This document shows, in pieces, positions 23,447 to 31,752 of a DNA stretch of 64,000 nt; within the stretch, counting starts at the first letter, position 1, and the number at the start of each line of letters is the position of its first letter. The notes under the pieces were generated by a model. That model did no database searches. It was not told the origin of the DNA and saw only the letters and a list, made by a program, of their open reading frames with translations. A program made the position numbers and the translations under genes. The stretch is from contig JAGBCL010000105.1 of the NCBI GenBank assembly GCA_018110825.1, positions 124,001 to 188,000 of the forward strand, in the 5' to 3' direction. Source of the stretch: Oscillospiraceae bacterium (GTDB taxonomy: Bacteria; Bacillota; Clostridia; Oscillospirales; Ruminococcaceae).

Positions 23447-23478
23447 ATATTAATTATTTGTATACTAACTCGTCTTTC

Positions 23479-24150
23479 TTAATATGGTGTTAAAAATACA
23501 ATTTCACAATTAGGATTAATAATAGAAAGTTTATCTTGCATTTTTTTTATATATGTGCTTGAATCATCATTTAAATCATATATTACTATTTCACAATATT
23601 TTAAATTACATAGTTCTTTAAAAAGGTTTAATAAAACTAAATCATTTATTTTTTCATGACTGTTAATACACAATGTTTTTAATTCTTTACAGTTATTAAA
23701 ATAAGCTAAGTTATCCCCTAACGGCAAACCATCATAACTCAATGTTTCTAATCGACTTAAATCAAATTCACAAAAAAAGTCAAAAGACAAACTATATGTA
23801 TCGCATAATAATTCTGTAATATAATATTTTTCATTAAATTTTTCAAATTTTACTTTTAAGAAATAGTTATTATCGGTTGACATAATTTGTATAAAAAATT
23901 CTTTCAAGTTATTAAGCAATTTGTTTTTTGATATGTTATTTACAAAATTATTTATATCATTCCCTTCTTCTCGCCTAAGTAATGTTGTGCTAGATGAAAA
24001 GAAAAATATATTTTCATTTTGATCAAATTTTTTAAAACTTAAGATACTACTTGAATGTTCATTTGATATAAAAAAAAACATAACCACATTTGTAACAAGT
24101 CCCAAACACACTAACACACATAAGAGAAAAATTATTTTTTTTATTTGCAT
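23479..24150 (-). CDS. Membrane-anchored leucine-rich-like protein downstream of the secreted peptidase-like protein
   Basis: A 223-residue protein with one N-terminal membrane segment (about 5-29, MQIKKIIFLLCVLVCLGLV) and an extracytoplasmic part. The second half has a weak leucine-rich-repeat rhythm ('LSRLETLSYDGLPLGDNLAYFNNCKELKTLCINS', 'LKYCEIVIYDL' in order). Codons are very A+T-rich. It is the gene immediately 3' of the 1303-residue secreted protein, 139 bases away beyond a hairpin. In polymorphic toxin loci the immunity protein occupies that place, so a protective role against the C-terminal domain is possible, but it is inference. Confidence 0.65.
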   Translation of the reverse strand: MQIKKIIFLLCVLVCLGLVTNVVMFFFISNEHSSSILSFKKFDQNENIFFFSSSTTLLRREEGNDINNFVNNISKNKLLNNLKEFFIQIMSTDNNYFLKVKFEKFNEKYYITELLCDTYSLSFDFFCEFDLSRLETLSYDGLPLGDNLAYFNNCKELKTLCINSHEKINDLVLLNLFKELCNLKYCEIVIYDLNDDSSTYIKKMQDKLSIINPNCEIVFLTPY

Positions 24151-24224
24151 TTTCTTATATTCACCTCAAAATAAAACCACATTATTATATAACTCAAAAT
24201 CAAACATTATTTAGTAATTATATT

Positions 24225-24259
24225 GTAGAGTGAAAATTTTGAATAAATTTTCACTCTAC
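24225..24259. terminator. Terminator after the 1303-residue secreted protein gene
   Basis: A perfect 15-base-pair stem GTAGAGTGAAAATTT/AAATTTTCACTCTAC with a 5-base loop, 30 bases past the stop codon. The flanks are A+T-rich in both directions. Confidence 0.85.
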
Positions 24260-24288
24260 GTATTTAAATTAAAATGAAGTAATTATTT

Positions 24289-27200
24289 TTAACTAATATA
24301 AATCAATCCAGTTCCTATTGCGTTAGATGAATATATTAAATCATCTAAAACAATTATATATTTGTCACCCCAACTTGATATTTCAACAAAACATTTTTTT
24401 TGAACATCGTCTTTTATCAATCCTGTTATTACAACTGCATGTGAGTTAATATTTTTATCTACTTTAAGTGTATCTAATGCTTGATATGGTTTGCTAATGG
24501 ATTTACTAGGTAAATAATAATATAAAGATCTTGGTTTATATACAGTCGGTTTGGTAAGCTTGTTTATGCAAAGTTGAACTGGCAATCCTTTGTTAAGAGA
24601 AGTTGGAATTATTTTCAACATGTTTGCTTGTGTTATAGTCAATGAATCTATGTCAGAAGACCTGATACCCGAAAAAGAAGCTTTTAAATTGACAGCTTTA
24701 TAATCAAAAAGTTTGTTAAACAATTTTTTAAATTTATATGGAAGTGTCCAGTTTTCGATAAGAGATATTTCATCATATAATTGGTAATTTGCTCGCACAT
24801 AATCTTGATAAACGCTACATGGTATATTTTTACTGTCAAATGCGTTAATCTTTAAGTCTGTAAGATTACTATATTTATCGTTATAATTTGAAATATACAA
24901 GATTATATCACTAAATGCAATTAATCCGCAGCCATTATATTTAATAAATTTTCCAATATCATCATAATATTCTGGATATTTAACTTCATCATAAAACCAT
25001 TCTTGATTTCCACCATATGATGATAACTCCTCGTGAATTTGTACTGGAATATAATTTTCATTTAACTGATATTTCTGTATATTTGAATACAGTGGTTCTG
25101 GATCAGCAATATCGATATAACCATCTATATTATATTCTTTTCCTACTATTTCTTCATTAAGAATAGCATCTAAATATCCATCACTATCGCTGTCTACTTC
25201 TGTTGGATCCGATATAATTGGCAAAATACGATACTTATCGATATCAGCCTTTGCAGCTTGCTTATCACCATAATATTTTGTATATGCACTTCTCAGTATA
25301 AATTCTTCATAACCCTTCTGCACATACTCAACATCAGAATAATCGCTGACATACATTCCAATGGTAGGTAAGTCACCTGTTTTAATGGTTTCTTTGCTCT
25401 GACCGCCTAAAAACTTATTAATATATTTAATATCAACCTCACACCAGTCAGATAAGCCATCCTCATCTGTATCAGTCGGATTCAAATTTTGACTTTCATA
25501 ATAATTATCAGGTCTTAATTGAGTATCAAGTTTTAAATACACTAATCCCGTAGACATAATAGTTTTGTATAGGTTATTGTTACCCTCACCAAGAATAGCA
25601 ACAAGGCTTTCATTGATATCATCATTTACTACTTCAGTTTCTTCATCATCATTCGCATAAACCTCAACATCATCAACCTCAGCCGTCATAACCTCAGTAT
25701 CTTCATTTGCGACATAACCTGTTACAGCTATACCGCCTGAAAGTGTTGCAAGCTCATAAGCATAGGAAGAAGTGTCGAAAGGCTCTGCGTCGTTTGGACA
25801 AAGTGTGCTTACATAAATACGCTGAATTTCTTCGCCTTCAGCTGTTGTATACTTGCTGTTCTGAACAGTCTGAGTAAGCTTCTTCGCCTTATTGATGCCG
25901 CCCATTACTCTGTCATCAGCAGTAATGTGATACATAGCAATGATTTTTTCATCACAGTTATCAATCATAAACTGTGTTGCTTCAACAAAGTCATACGCCC
26001 AATAGTTGTTCTTTATCATATATGTTTCAAGCTTATCAAGTGCTGCAACCGCTTCTTCATAGCCTGTGAAGTAGTTGTTTCCGTTGGAATCTGTAAGAAG
26101 CTTGTTCGTTGCCTTAAAGTCACTGCCGAACTGCTGATAGTATACATATACCTTTATGTCGGAATATCTGTCAAAAGCGTTTTCTGTAATAGCCTTTATG
26201 TCTGCCTTTACGGCGTTGAAGCTTTCTTCATCGATAACACTTCTTGTATCAAGGCAGAAAACGATGTTTGCAGGCTCGTTTTCGCCGCCTTCGTAATAAT
26301 TTCCCGCAGGTGTTTCTTCAAGAATTCCAAGCCACTTTTCAACATCAATAAGACAGTATGTACCTACCTCATCTACATGAGTGGATACGGTGTTTGTAAT
26401 TTCATTGTATGTTGTTTCAATAGGAAGAAGCATATTTGTGTCTTCAAAATACTTGAAAACCATCAGATTTTCTATGGATGTATCTGTCTGACTTGCATCA
26501 ATATTAAAATTGATAACCACATCAGTAACAGAAAGTCCGGCACTGTAGGAAAGTTCGGGAACAACGCCAAGTACAGCGTCATTCTGGAGAATTGAATAGG
26601 AATAGCCGCTTTCACCTGCGGAGAGATTGTTTTCAGCTACACCTGCCGCTGTAATTTCAACAGAAACAGTGTAAGGGTTATCTTCGATATTGTTTATGTA
26701 ATCAAGTGCTTCGCTATCCTCGCCAACTGTCTGTTCTGTTGTGTATTCATTATCAGGATAGCCGTTTGTTGCAGGATTGTTTGGGTCAAGACCAAGCTCG
26801 ATTTCATCGCCGTCGGAAACCTTATCGGTATCGCTGTCAGGCTCGGTTGGGTCTGTGTTATGAATATTTACTTCGTCATAGTCGGAAAGATTGTCATAGT
26901 CGCTATCCTTGCTGAATGGGTCTGTGCCGAGGTTGTATTCCTCAAGGTTGGAAAGGTTATCCTCATCGAAATCCTCATCAGCGTCAGATATTGTGTTATC
27001 ATCGGTATCTTCCTTTATCGGGTCAGTTTCGAGCATAAAATATTCGTAACCGTCGGGGAGCTTATCACTGTCAGTATCGGGATTGTATCTGTCGGAACCG
27101 ATTTCCTTTTCGATGTAGTCGGGAAGACCGTCTTCATCGCTGTCCATTTCAGGGTCAATTTCAAAATCAAATTCCATAGGAATTACAATGCCTGTGAGCT

Positions 27201-28200
27201 TAAAATTATCAAAAACAACTTCTGCGTTTGTTTCGATTTCCTGCTCAAATACAGTTGTAGTTTCTGTAATCGCTTCTGTTTCAGTAACAATTTCTGTTTC
27301 GGCAGAAATTTCAGTTTCAACAGAAATCTCTGTTTCAGTTACAGTTTCACTTTCAGAAACAGCTTCTGTTTCGTTTTCGCTAATTACAATATCGGTTTCC
27401 GATACGTCTGTAAATGCTTCTTCCGAAACATCTGTAACGACAGTTGTTTCAATTACAGGCTCAGTTACAAATGCAGATGTTTCGACAGCATCAAACCCAG
27501 TTTCTTCAGCAAGCTTTTTGCCGCTGAAATTAAAGCTTGTGGAATTGCCTGCACCGATAACAACATTATGCTCTGCATTCTTTACCTTGAAGCTGCCGTT
27601 TTCGTTCTCAATCAGCTTACCGTTCCAGAGATTATCTATTGTTGCGTTACCGTCAAAGCTAAGCTGCCAAGCGTTGATATCAGTATCGGAAAGGTTTTCA
27701 ACTACCATTTCTGCCTGATATGTATCGCCGTAATCTCCTGTTATGTTATAGTATACATTATACCCGTCTGTGATGTCAACTCTTTCGGCACAGTTATAGA
27801 TATTCTGTGGAATTTTAAAGTTATCACCTGTCAGTATGTATCCGAAATTTGTTGACTGTCCAGGCTCAATTTCACAGTTGTAGCTTGCACCGCTGAGGAT
27901 ATATTCCGTACCTTGATGTCCATACACCTGAGCATTCCAGAGTCCATTGATTTCTCCTCTTGCGTTGTAACCTACAGCCCAGTTTGAAAGGACTTCATCA
28001 CTTGTGTTTGTAATTGTAACCTGAATATTCTGATTACCTGCCCATTCGCCCATTACCGTATACTCAACAGTGTATCCGTCATGAGTATAGGTCTTTGACT
28101 CACCTGCTGCCGCAGAAACAGGCAACGCTGTTGCTGTCATATTCAGCATAAGCATTACGCTGAGCGAAAGTGCTGTCACTCTTTTTCCTCGTTTTATCAT
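24289..28200 (-). CDS. Secreted multidomain protein: CBM2-like modules, calcium-binding repeats, vWA-like and papain/C39-like C-terminus
   Basis: This 1303-residue protein has a signal peptide (1-31, ending PVSAAAG) and two CBM2-like modules (about 35-135 and 140-235; note 'NTSDEVLSNWAVGYN', 'GLWNAQVYG', 'EIEPGQSTNFGY'). A Thr/Glu/Val repeat linker (about 240-325) leads to thrombospondin-type-3 calcium repeats (about 345-480, 'DSDEDGLPDY' pattern, resumed at about 935 and 1045), then a von Willebrand A-like region (about 655-860, 'ANIVFCLDTRSV', lacking a full DxSxS). The C-terminus (about 1075-1303) looks like a papain/C39-type cysteine peptidase fold: 'NGCGLIAFSD' with Cys1091, 'NSHAVVITGL' with His1254, and 'SSWG' in place of NSWG. 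The last 300 or so residues have much more A+T-rich codons than the rest. It lies downstream of the agr locus, after another secreted protein. Confidence 0.82.
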   Translation of the reverse strand: MIKRGKRVTALSLSVMLMLNMTATALPVSAAAGESKTYTHDGYTVEYTVMGEWAGNQNIQVTITNTSDEVLSNWAVGYNARGEINGLWNAQVYGHQGTEYILSGASYNCEIEPGQSTNFGYILTGDNFKIPQNIYNCAERVDITDGYNVYYNITGDYGDTYQAEMVVENLSDTDINAWQLSFDGNATIDNLWNGKLIENENGSFKVKNAEHNVVIGAGNSTSFNFSGKKLAEETGFDAVETSAFVTEPVIETTVVTDVSEEAFTDVSETDIVISENETEAVSESETVTETEISVETEISAETEIVTETEAITETTTVFEQEIETNAEVVFDNFKLTGIVIPMEFDFEIDPEMDSDEDGLPDYIEKEIGSDRYNPDTDSDKLPDGYEYFMLETDPIKEDTDDNTISDADEDFDEDNLSNLEEYNLGTDPFSKDSDYDNLSDYDEVNIHNTDPTEPDSDTDKVSDGDEIELGLDPNNPATNGYPDNEYTTEQTVGEDSEALDYINNIEDNPYTVSVEITAAGVAENNLSAGESGYSYSILQNDAVLGVVPELSYSAGLSVTDVVINFNIDASQTDTSIENLMVFKYFEDTNMLLPIETTYNEITNTVSTHVDEVGTYCLIDVEKWLGILEETPAGNYYEGGENEPANIVFCLDTRSVIDEESFNAVKADIKAITENAFDRYSDIKVYVYYQQFGSDFKATNKLLTDSNGNNYFTGYEEAVAALDKLETYMIKNNYWAYDFVEATQFMIDNCDEKIIAMYHITADDRVMGGINKAKKLTQTVQNSKYTTAEGEEIQRIYVSTLCPNDAEPFDTSSYAYELATLSGGIAVTGYVANEDTEVMTAEVDDVEVYANDDEETEVVNDDINESLVAILGEGNNNLYKTIMSTGLVYLKLDTQLRPDNYYESQNLNPTDTDEDGLSDWCEVDIKYINKFLGGQSKETIKTGDLPTIGMYVSDYSDVEYVQKGYEEFILRSAYTKYYGDKQAAKADIDKYRILPIISDPTEVDSDSDGYLDAILNEEIVGKEYNIDGYIDIADPEPLYSNIQKYQLNENYIPVQIHEELSSYGGNQEWFYDEVKYPEYYDDIGKFIKYNGCGLIAFSDIILYISNYNDKYSNLTDLKINAFDSKNIPCSVYQDYVRANYQLYDEISLIENWTLPYKFKKLFNKLFDYKAVNLKASFSGIRSSDIDSLTITQANMLKIIPTSLNKGLPVQLCINKLTKPTVYKPRSLYYYLPSKSISKPYQALDTLKVDKNINSHAVVITGLIKDDVQKKCFVEISSWGDKYIIVLDDLIYSSNAIGTGLIYIS

Positions 28201-28210
28201 ATTTAAATTT

Positions 28211-28320
28211 ATTTTCCCGATAGGGAAAATACACTCCTTTCGATGTTTTGCGGTTTTGCTTGCAAAATTCGGAATGACAATTCCGAAAGCAAAACTCGTA
28301 TTTGAAAATTTATTTTCAAA
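28211..28320. promoter_or_regulatory. Three consecutive hairpins between the two secreted-protein genes
   Basis: ATTTTCCC/GGGAAAAT (28211-28230); GTTTTGCTT/AAGCAAAAC enclosing TTCGGAAT/ATTCCGAA (28253-28295); TTTGAAAAT/ATTTTCAAA (28301-28320). They fill the 133-base gap in front of the large gene and could stabilise or attenuate the message. Confidence 0.55.
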
Positions 28321-28333
28321 TTAACTCCTTGTT

Positions 28334-29425
28334 TTATTCTGCATACGCACCAATAATCTGCTGTCCCGGTTCTAACTCAACCAGTCCCACATCTACATTC
28401 TGTTCAAGAACATTGATGTATCTTTCAGCGTTATCATAATCAGCCTTTCCGTTCACCCACGGAATATGCTCATAGGTATCATCAGGATAGAACAGCACCA
28501 TATTATTTGCATTCTTGAACAAAGGATAATCGCTGAAATTTGCAATAGTTTCGTCTTCATCAGGTGTGTATTCTACGTTTGTGAGAGTAAATGTATCTGT
28601 CCAGTATTCATCTGTCAATCCCCAAATGTCATCTGTTTTTTCAAGCTTGATGTAATAGCCTGTTACTGTCTCCATTTTGATGTTGGAAAAGGTGAAGTAG
28701 GACTGCTGCCAGCAACCGTGACTTGCGTGACTTGTGATTGGACCGTAACCATATCCGTAGTCATTTTCGGGGAGTTGATAATTATCAATAAGAAGTGTAC
28801 TTCCGTCCCAAACCGAAACAGTAGATTCATCTACTTCAATTTTCATATGGTGTTCTGCATAAAGATTACCCATTGAATAAATACCTAACACTTGTCCATA
28901 ACTCTCAACGCTTTGAGTGCTGCTGTTTCTGAAGCTGTTTAAATTTGCATTCTTTATCTCAATAAGCTTTAAGCCTGATTGAGTTACAAGAACGCAAAAA
29001 CCATTAAGCGTATTTCCTGTTACAGACGAATTAAATAAAAATCCGCCTCCTTCCATGCTATGCCAGTCTGTCTGATCCCTTTGAATGTCAAACGTAAATG
29101 TTTTTCTTGAATCACCCTCATCATTTACCAAAAGAAAATCTTTGTATGCAACTCTGCCATATCCCATCATTTTAATGTTATCTCCATCGAAAATTATGTG
29201 CTGTGGCAAATTAAGATATGAATAACTTGGCTCTCTGTAATTGTAATGGTCATACACATCCCAAGCAAAAGTATCCTGAGCGGTAAGCGTATTGCTGACT
29301 TCAAGATACAGTACGGGATTTTCTTCGTTTTCTTCAGCAAAGGTATTGATTGTTGCTGCGGTAAAAATACTAACCGCCATTGTCATTGATAATACCGCTG
29401 AAAGTATTCTCTTTATTGGTTTCAT
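28334..29425 (-). CDS. Secreted protein of unknown function next to agrD
   Basis: A 363-residue protein starting MKPIKRILSAVLSMTMAV with a clear signal peptide cleaved near 'INTFAEE' (about residue 30). The mature part is rich in aromatic and Asn/Ser residues; 'GGGFLFNSSVTGNTLNGFCVLV' and 'MKIEVDESTVSVWDGSTLLIDNY' look like the beta-sandwich (laminin-G/concanavalin-like) folds of glycan-binding or hydrolase-associated domains, a weak assignment. GGAGG precedes the ATG. It begins 56 bases after the second agrD gene and precedes the large CBM2/peptidase-like protein, so it is a likely quorum-sensing output. Confidence 0.72.
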   Translation of the reverse strand: MKPIKRILSAVLSMTMAVSIFTAATINTFAEENEENPVLYLEVSNTLTAQDTFAWDVYDHYNYREPSYSYLNLPQHIIFDGDNIKMMGYGRVAYKDFLLVNDEGDSRKTFTFDIQRDQTDWHSMEGGGFLFNSSVTGNTLNGFCVLVTQSGLKLIEIKNANLNSFRNSSTQSVESYGQVLGIYSMGNLYAEHHMKIEVDESTVSVWDGSTLLIDNYQLPENDYGYGYGPITSHASHGCWQQSYFTFSNIKMETVTGYYIKLEKTDDIWGLTDEYWTDTFTLTNVEYTPDEDETIANFSDYPLFKNANNMVLFYPDDTYEHIPWVNGKADYDNAERYINVLEQNVDVGLVELEPGQQIIGAYAE

Positions 29426-29443
29426 TATTTTCCTCCTTGTTTT

Positions 29444-29474
29444 CGGCTTGCAGGATGCTTATGCCTGCAAGCCG
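29444..29474. other. Intercistronic hairpin between agrD2 and the secreted protein
   Basis: CGGCTTGCAGG pairs perfectly with CCTGCAAGCCG around 9 bases, directly after the second agrD stop codon. On the coding strand it is followed by AAAACAAGG, not a U-tract, so processing or partial termination is more likely than a full stop. Confidence 0.6.
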
Positions 29475-29480
29475 ATTTTG

Positions 29481-29633
29481 TTACTGTTCCTTAGTGAACT
29501 TCTCCATTCCCTGTGGAATTTTGGGCTGTGCGAACCACCACCAGCAAGCTTTAGCCACAGAGCCTACGCCTACTCGGAGTGACATTGCAGAAAGACCTGA
29601 TGCCATCTGCATAATTAACTGTCTGAATTTCAT
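29481..29633 (-). CDS. agrD2: AgrD-type cyclic peptide pheromone precursor, second copy
   Basis: A 50-residue peptide from ATG 29633, 6 bases after a GGGGG site. The N-terminal half (MKFRQLIMQMASGLSAMSLR) can form an amphipathic helix. It is followed by 'SVAKACWWWFAQPKIPQGMEKF', the layout of AgrD: a cysteine that would close a thiolactone with a downstream aromatic end (CWWWF or CWWWFA), then a conserved proline-containing tail recognised by AgrB. The ATG overlaps the TGA of the first agrD gene (ATGA), so the two are translationally coupled. The gene symbol is by function and order. Confidence 0.85.
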   Translation of the reverse strand: MKFRQLIMQMASGLSAMSLRVGVGSVAKACWWWFAQPKIPQGMEKFTKEQ

Positions 29634-29797
29634 TTGGTATCCCCCTTTTCCATAATTTTATATAACTTAGAAGGCATTTGCGGTTGATAATATGTCATTG
29701 CACATGCCTGTCCTGTTACCAATACGGATAATCCATATATTGCTGATAGAATTAATACTGTAAGCAATTCTTTATTGTGTTTATTTGGTTTATTCAC
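29630..29797 (-). CDS. agrD1: AgrD-type cyclic peptide pheromone precursor, first copy
   Basis: A 55-residue peptide from GTG 29797, which lies inside the last codons of agrB after GGAGAG. The leader contains a hydrophobic helix (LLTVLILSAIYGLSVLV); the core and tail are 'GQACAMTYYQPQMPSKL', aligning with the second copy as C-x5-QP-x-x-P. The predicted thiolactone ring is CAMTYY. The tail 'YKIMEKGDTK' is charged. No other function fits a peptide of this kind directly behind agrB. Confidence 0.8.
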   Translation of the reverse strand: MNKPNKHNKELLTVLILSAIYGLSVLVTGQACAMTYYQPQMPSKLYKIMEKGDTK

Positions 29798-30377
29798 GAT
29801 TTTCTCTCCTTAATGCAATCATTTCAGCAATCATAGCCATTGAAACTGTAAACATACCGAACGCGGAATAAAAGCTTATGCGACACTTTCCGATTATCAT
29901 AAAAGTTATAGTAAAAACAAGCCACAAAAGCATTGAAATATACGCTTTTCGACGAAGCTTTAATTTTAAGCTGTCTGACAATGGCTTGTTCGGATGTGCC
30001 ACAGGAGCAAATCTAAATATTGTAACTACTGAAAATATAATCATAAACGGTATGCACATTTTAAGCATCTCAAAAGGAACCGTTTTAATTATTATTACAA
30101 AAAGACTTTGAACAGCTATCAGCGTGAGCATACAGCCCTCATGAGTATTTGCATGATATCCACCTGCATAAATTCGTATGGTCACAAATGCTGTTAAGTG
30201 TATTAGACAAGGAAGAAAAGTATTTGTAGCAATTGCAATTCCTGCCGCAATCAGCAGGTTAAAAACAGTCGAAAGCAATATTTCCATTCCGTATGCATAT
30301 ACTTCTTCATCTTCCGCTTCAACCAATTTGTTTTTAACAAAAAAACACGCCGTACTTTTTGCAAGTTTGGCAATCAT
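29790..30377 (-). CDS. agrB: AgrB-type accessory gene regulator membrane peptidase
   Basis: A 195-residue integral membrane protein (start at the ATG at 30377, 8 bases after AGGCGG; a GTG at 30386 is the alternative). The cysteine-peptidase site reads 'AGGYHANTHEGC', with His and Cys six residues apart as in AgrB of Staphylococcus. About six membrane segments are visible. AgrB cleaves the AgrD precursor and forms the thiolactone before export. Two AgrD genes follow with overlapping stop and start codons, so one AgrB probably processes both. Confidence 0.92.
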   Translation of the reverse strand: MIAKLAKSTACFFVKNKLVEAEDEEVYAYGMEILLSTVFNLLIAAGIAIATNTFLPCLIHLTAFVTIRIYAGGYHANTHEGCMLTLIAVQSLFVIIIKTVPFEMLKMCIPFMIIFSVVTIFRFAPVAHPNKPLSDSLKLKLRRKAYISMLLWLVFTITFMIIGKCRISFYSAFGMFTVSMAMIAEMIALRRENRE

Positions 30378-30471
30378 TATAATCACCGCCTCGCATTTAA
30401 GTATAGCGTGTTCAAAATTTCAGTTCTATAAATTTGCATAAGATGCAAAAAATCGACACAAGATGCAGATT

Positions 30472-31746
30472 TTATTTACATTTTATTAATATATTCAAAG
30501 AGAATACCCCATTATCATATCTTACTGACATCATTCCTCCTAACTTTTTAACAGACTTTTGTATAATTGAAAGCCCGAACCCATGCAATTTAGTATTGCT
30601 CTTTTCAGTGATCAATTTATCCTCGTTCATTTCGTGAGAACAATTCGACAAACTTATCCTAAGAATATTATCCTCATTCTGGATTATAGATAAAAGAATA
30701 AACTTATCATCAACATTTATTCGCTCACATGCTTCTATAGCATTATCCAAAGCATTTCCGAATATTCTGCACAATATAAATTCATTGATTACAATAGGTT
30801 CATCTATTTTAACTTTAGTCTGAAATTTGATTCCTTTTTCCAAGGCCGTTCTGCCTTTCAGGTTAATTACAGCGTCAAGTGATGATATCCCTGTATAGCA
30901 CACATCGCCTATTCCCTTTATTTCAGAAGAATATTTCTTAAGATAATCAAGTGCCTGCTGATGATATCCTTTATAAAATAATTCTTCCGATGTCCTTATT
31001 TGATTTTTCAAATCATGCTTTATTTGTCGGATTTCTGTGTAAATCTCCTTCATATATTTATAGTTTTCATCATCAATTTTAGTTTTTTGTTCAAGGAGAT
31101 CAAGTCTGATTTGTGATGTGTATGTATCGAAAAAATTGAAGATAAAAAAATTGAAAAGCAACACACAGATTACAGACAGAAGATATATAACGGCATTTTT
31201 ATTGTTTGAAAACGACGCTGTAAACACTCCATATAGTACAACAGCGCTGAAAAAAGGCATAACCAACATTACCATCCAATACTTTGTCGGCAGTTCACGA
31301 GCTTTCTTGTTATATATTCGTGCAAAAACTACAACAAACCAAAACGCAAAAACCTTTGAACCAATCATACCTAACACTCTTCCTGTGCCTGTTGTAAGCA
31401 ATTCATTTGGTTCTCCCAAATTCAGTATATATAATACCGCAATGAAAACGGCATCCGATGTAATCATTACTATAACAAATACAAGGGTAGAAAACAGCTT
31501 GCGAAACAATGAACTGTTATAAAATATCAATGCCCAAAGAAATATCAGAACAGTAGTTATTGCTAATTGTATGCTGCTGTTTTTAACTAAAAGTACAGAT
31601 AATACCATTGCTGCTGCGGCAATGGTATACGGAAGCCCTTTTAATTGTTTCAGTTCTGCTTTAAAGGTCATTATTTTAGAAAGGTAAACTTGTATTATGA
31701 AAACTTCTGCCAATACATTTATTGTTTCCGTTATTATTGAGAGCAT
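30472..31746 (-). CDS. agrC: AgrC-type peptide-sensing histidine kinase
   Basis: This 424-residue kinase has six or seven N-terminal membrane segments (about 1-205), a coiled linker, and a GHKL-type kinase core: 'QIKHDLKNQIRT' with the phosphoacceptor histidine and 'FGNALDNAIEAC' as the N box; the G box is 'HGFGLSII'. It would bind the exported cyclic peptide(s) and phosphorylate AgrA. It is separated from agrA by 6 bases. Only one receptor is encoded for two predicted peptides. Confidence 0.92.
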   Translation of the reverse strand: MLSIITETINVLAEVFIIQVYLSKIMTFKAELKQLKGLPYTIAAAAMVLSVLLVKNSSIQLAITTVLIFLWALIFYNSSLFRKLFSTLVFVIVMITSDAVFIAVLYILNLGEPNELLTTGTGRVLGMIGSKVFAFWFVVVFARIYNKKARELPTKYWMVMLVMPFFSAVVLYGVFTASFSNNKNAVIYLLSVICVLLFNFFIFNFFDTYTSQIRLDLLEQKTKIDDENYKYMKEIYTEIRQIKHDLKNQIRTSEELFYKGYHQQALDYLKKYSSEIKGIGDVCYTGISSLDAVINLKGRTALEKGIKFQTKVKIDEPIVINEFILCRIFGNALDNAIEACERINVDDKFILLSIIQNEDNILRISLSNCSHEMNEDKLITEKSNTKLHGFGLSIIQKSVKKLGGMMSVRYDNGVFSLNILIKCK

Positions 31747-31752
31747 AATACA

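Larger units (their letters stand above)
22806..23478. other. A+T-rich intergenic region with two structured elements
   Basis: No protein gene is convincing in these 673 bases. They contain a long perfect hairpin (23152-23192) and a nested inverted-repeat element (23309-23446), both listed separately. The stretch 22860-23140 shows no structure I can name. Confidence 0.6.

Noticed and set aside
26860..27855. 331-codon plus-strand frame opposite the large secreted protein
   Set aside because: It is the antisense of the Thr/Glu/Val-repeat and CBM2 region, cysteine- and phenylalanine-rich without any motif, and lacks a start site.
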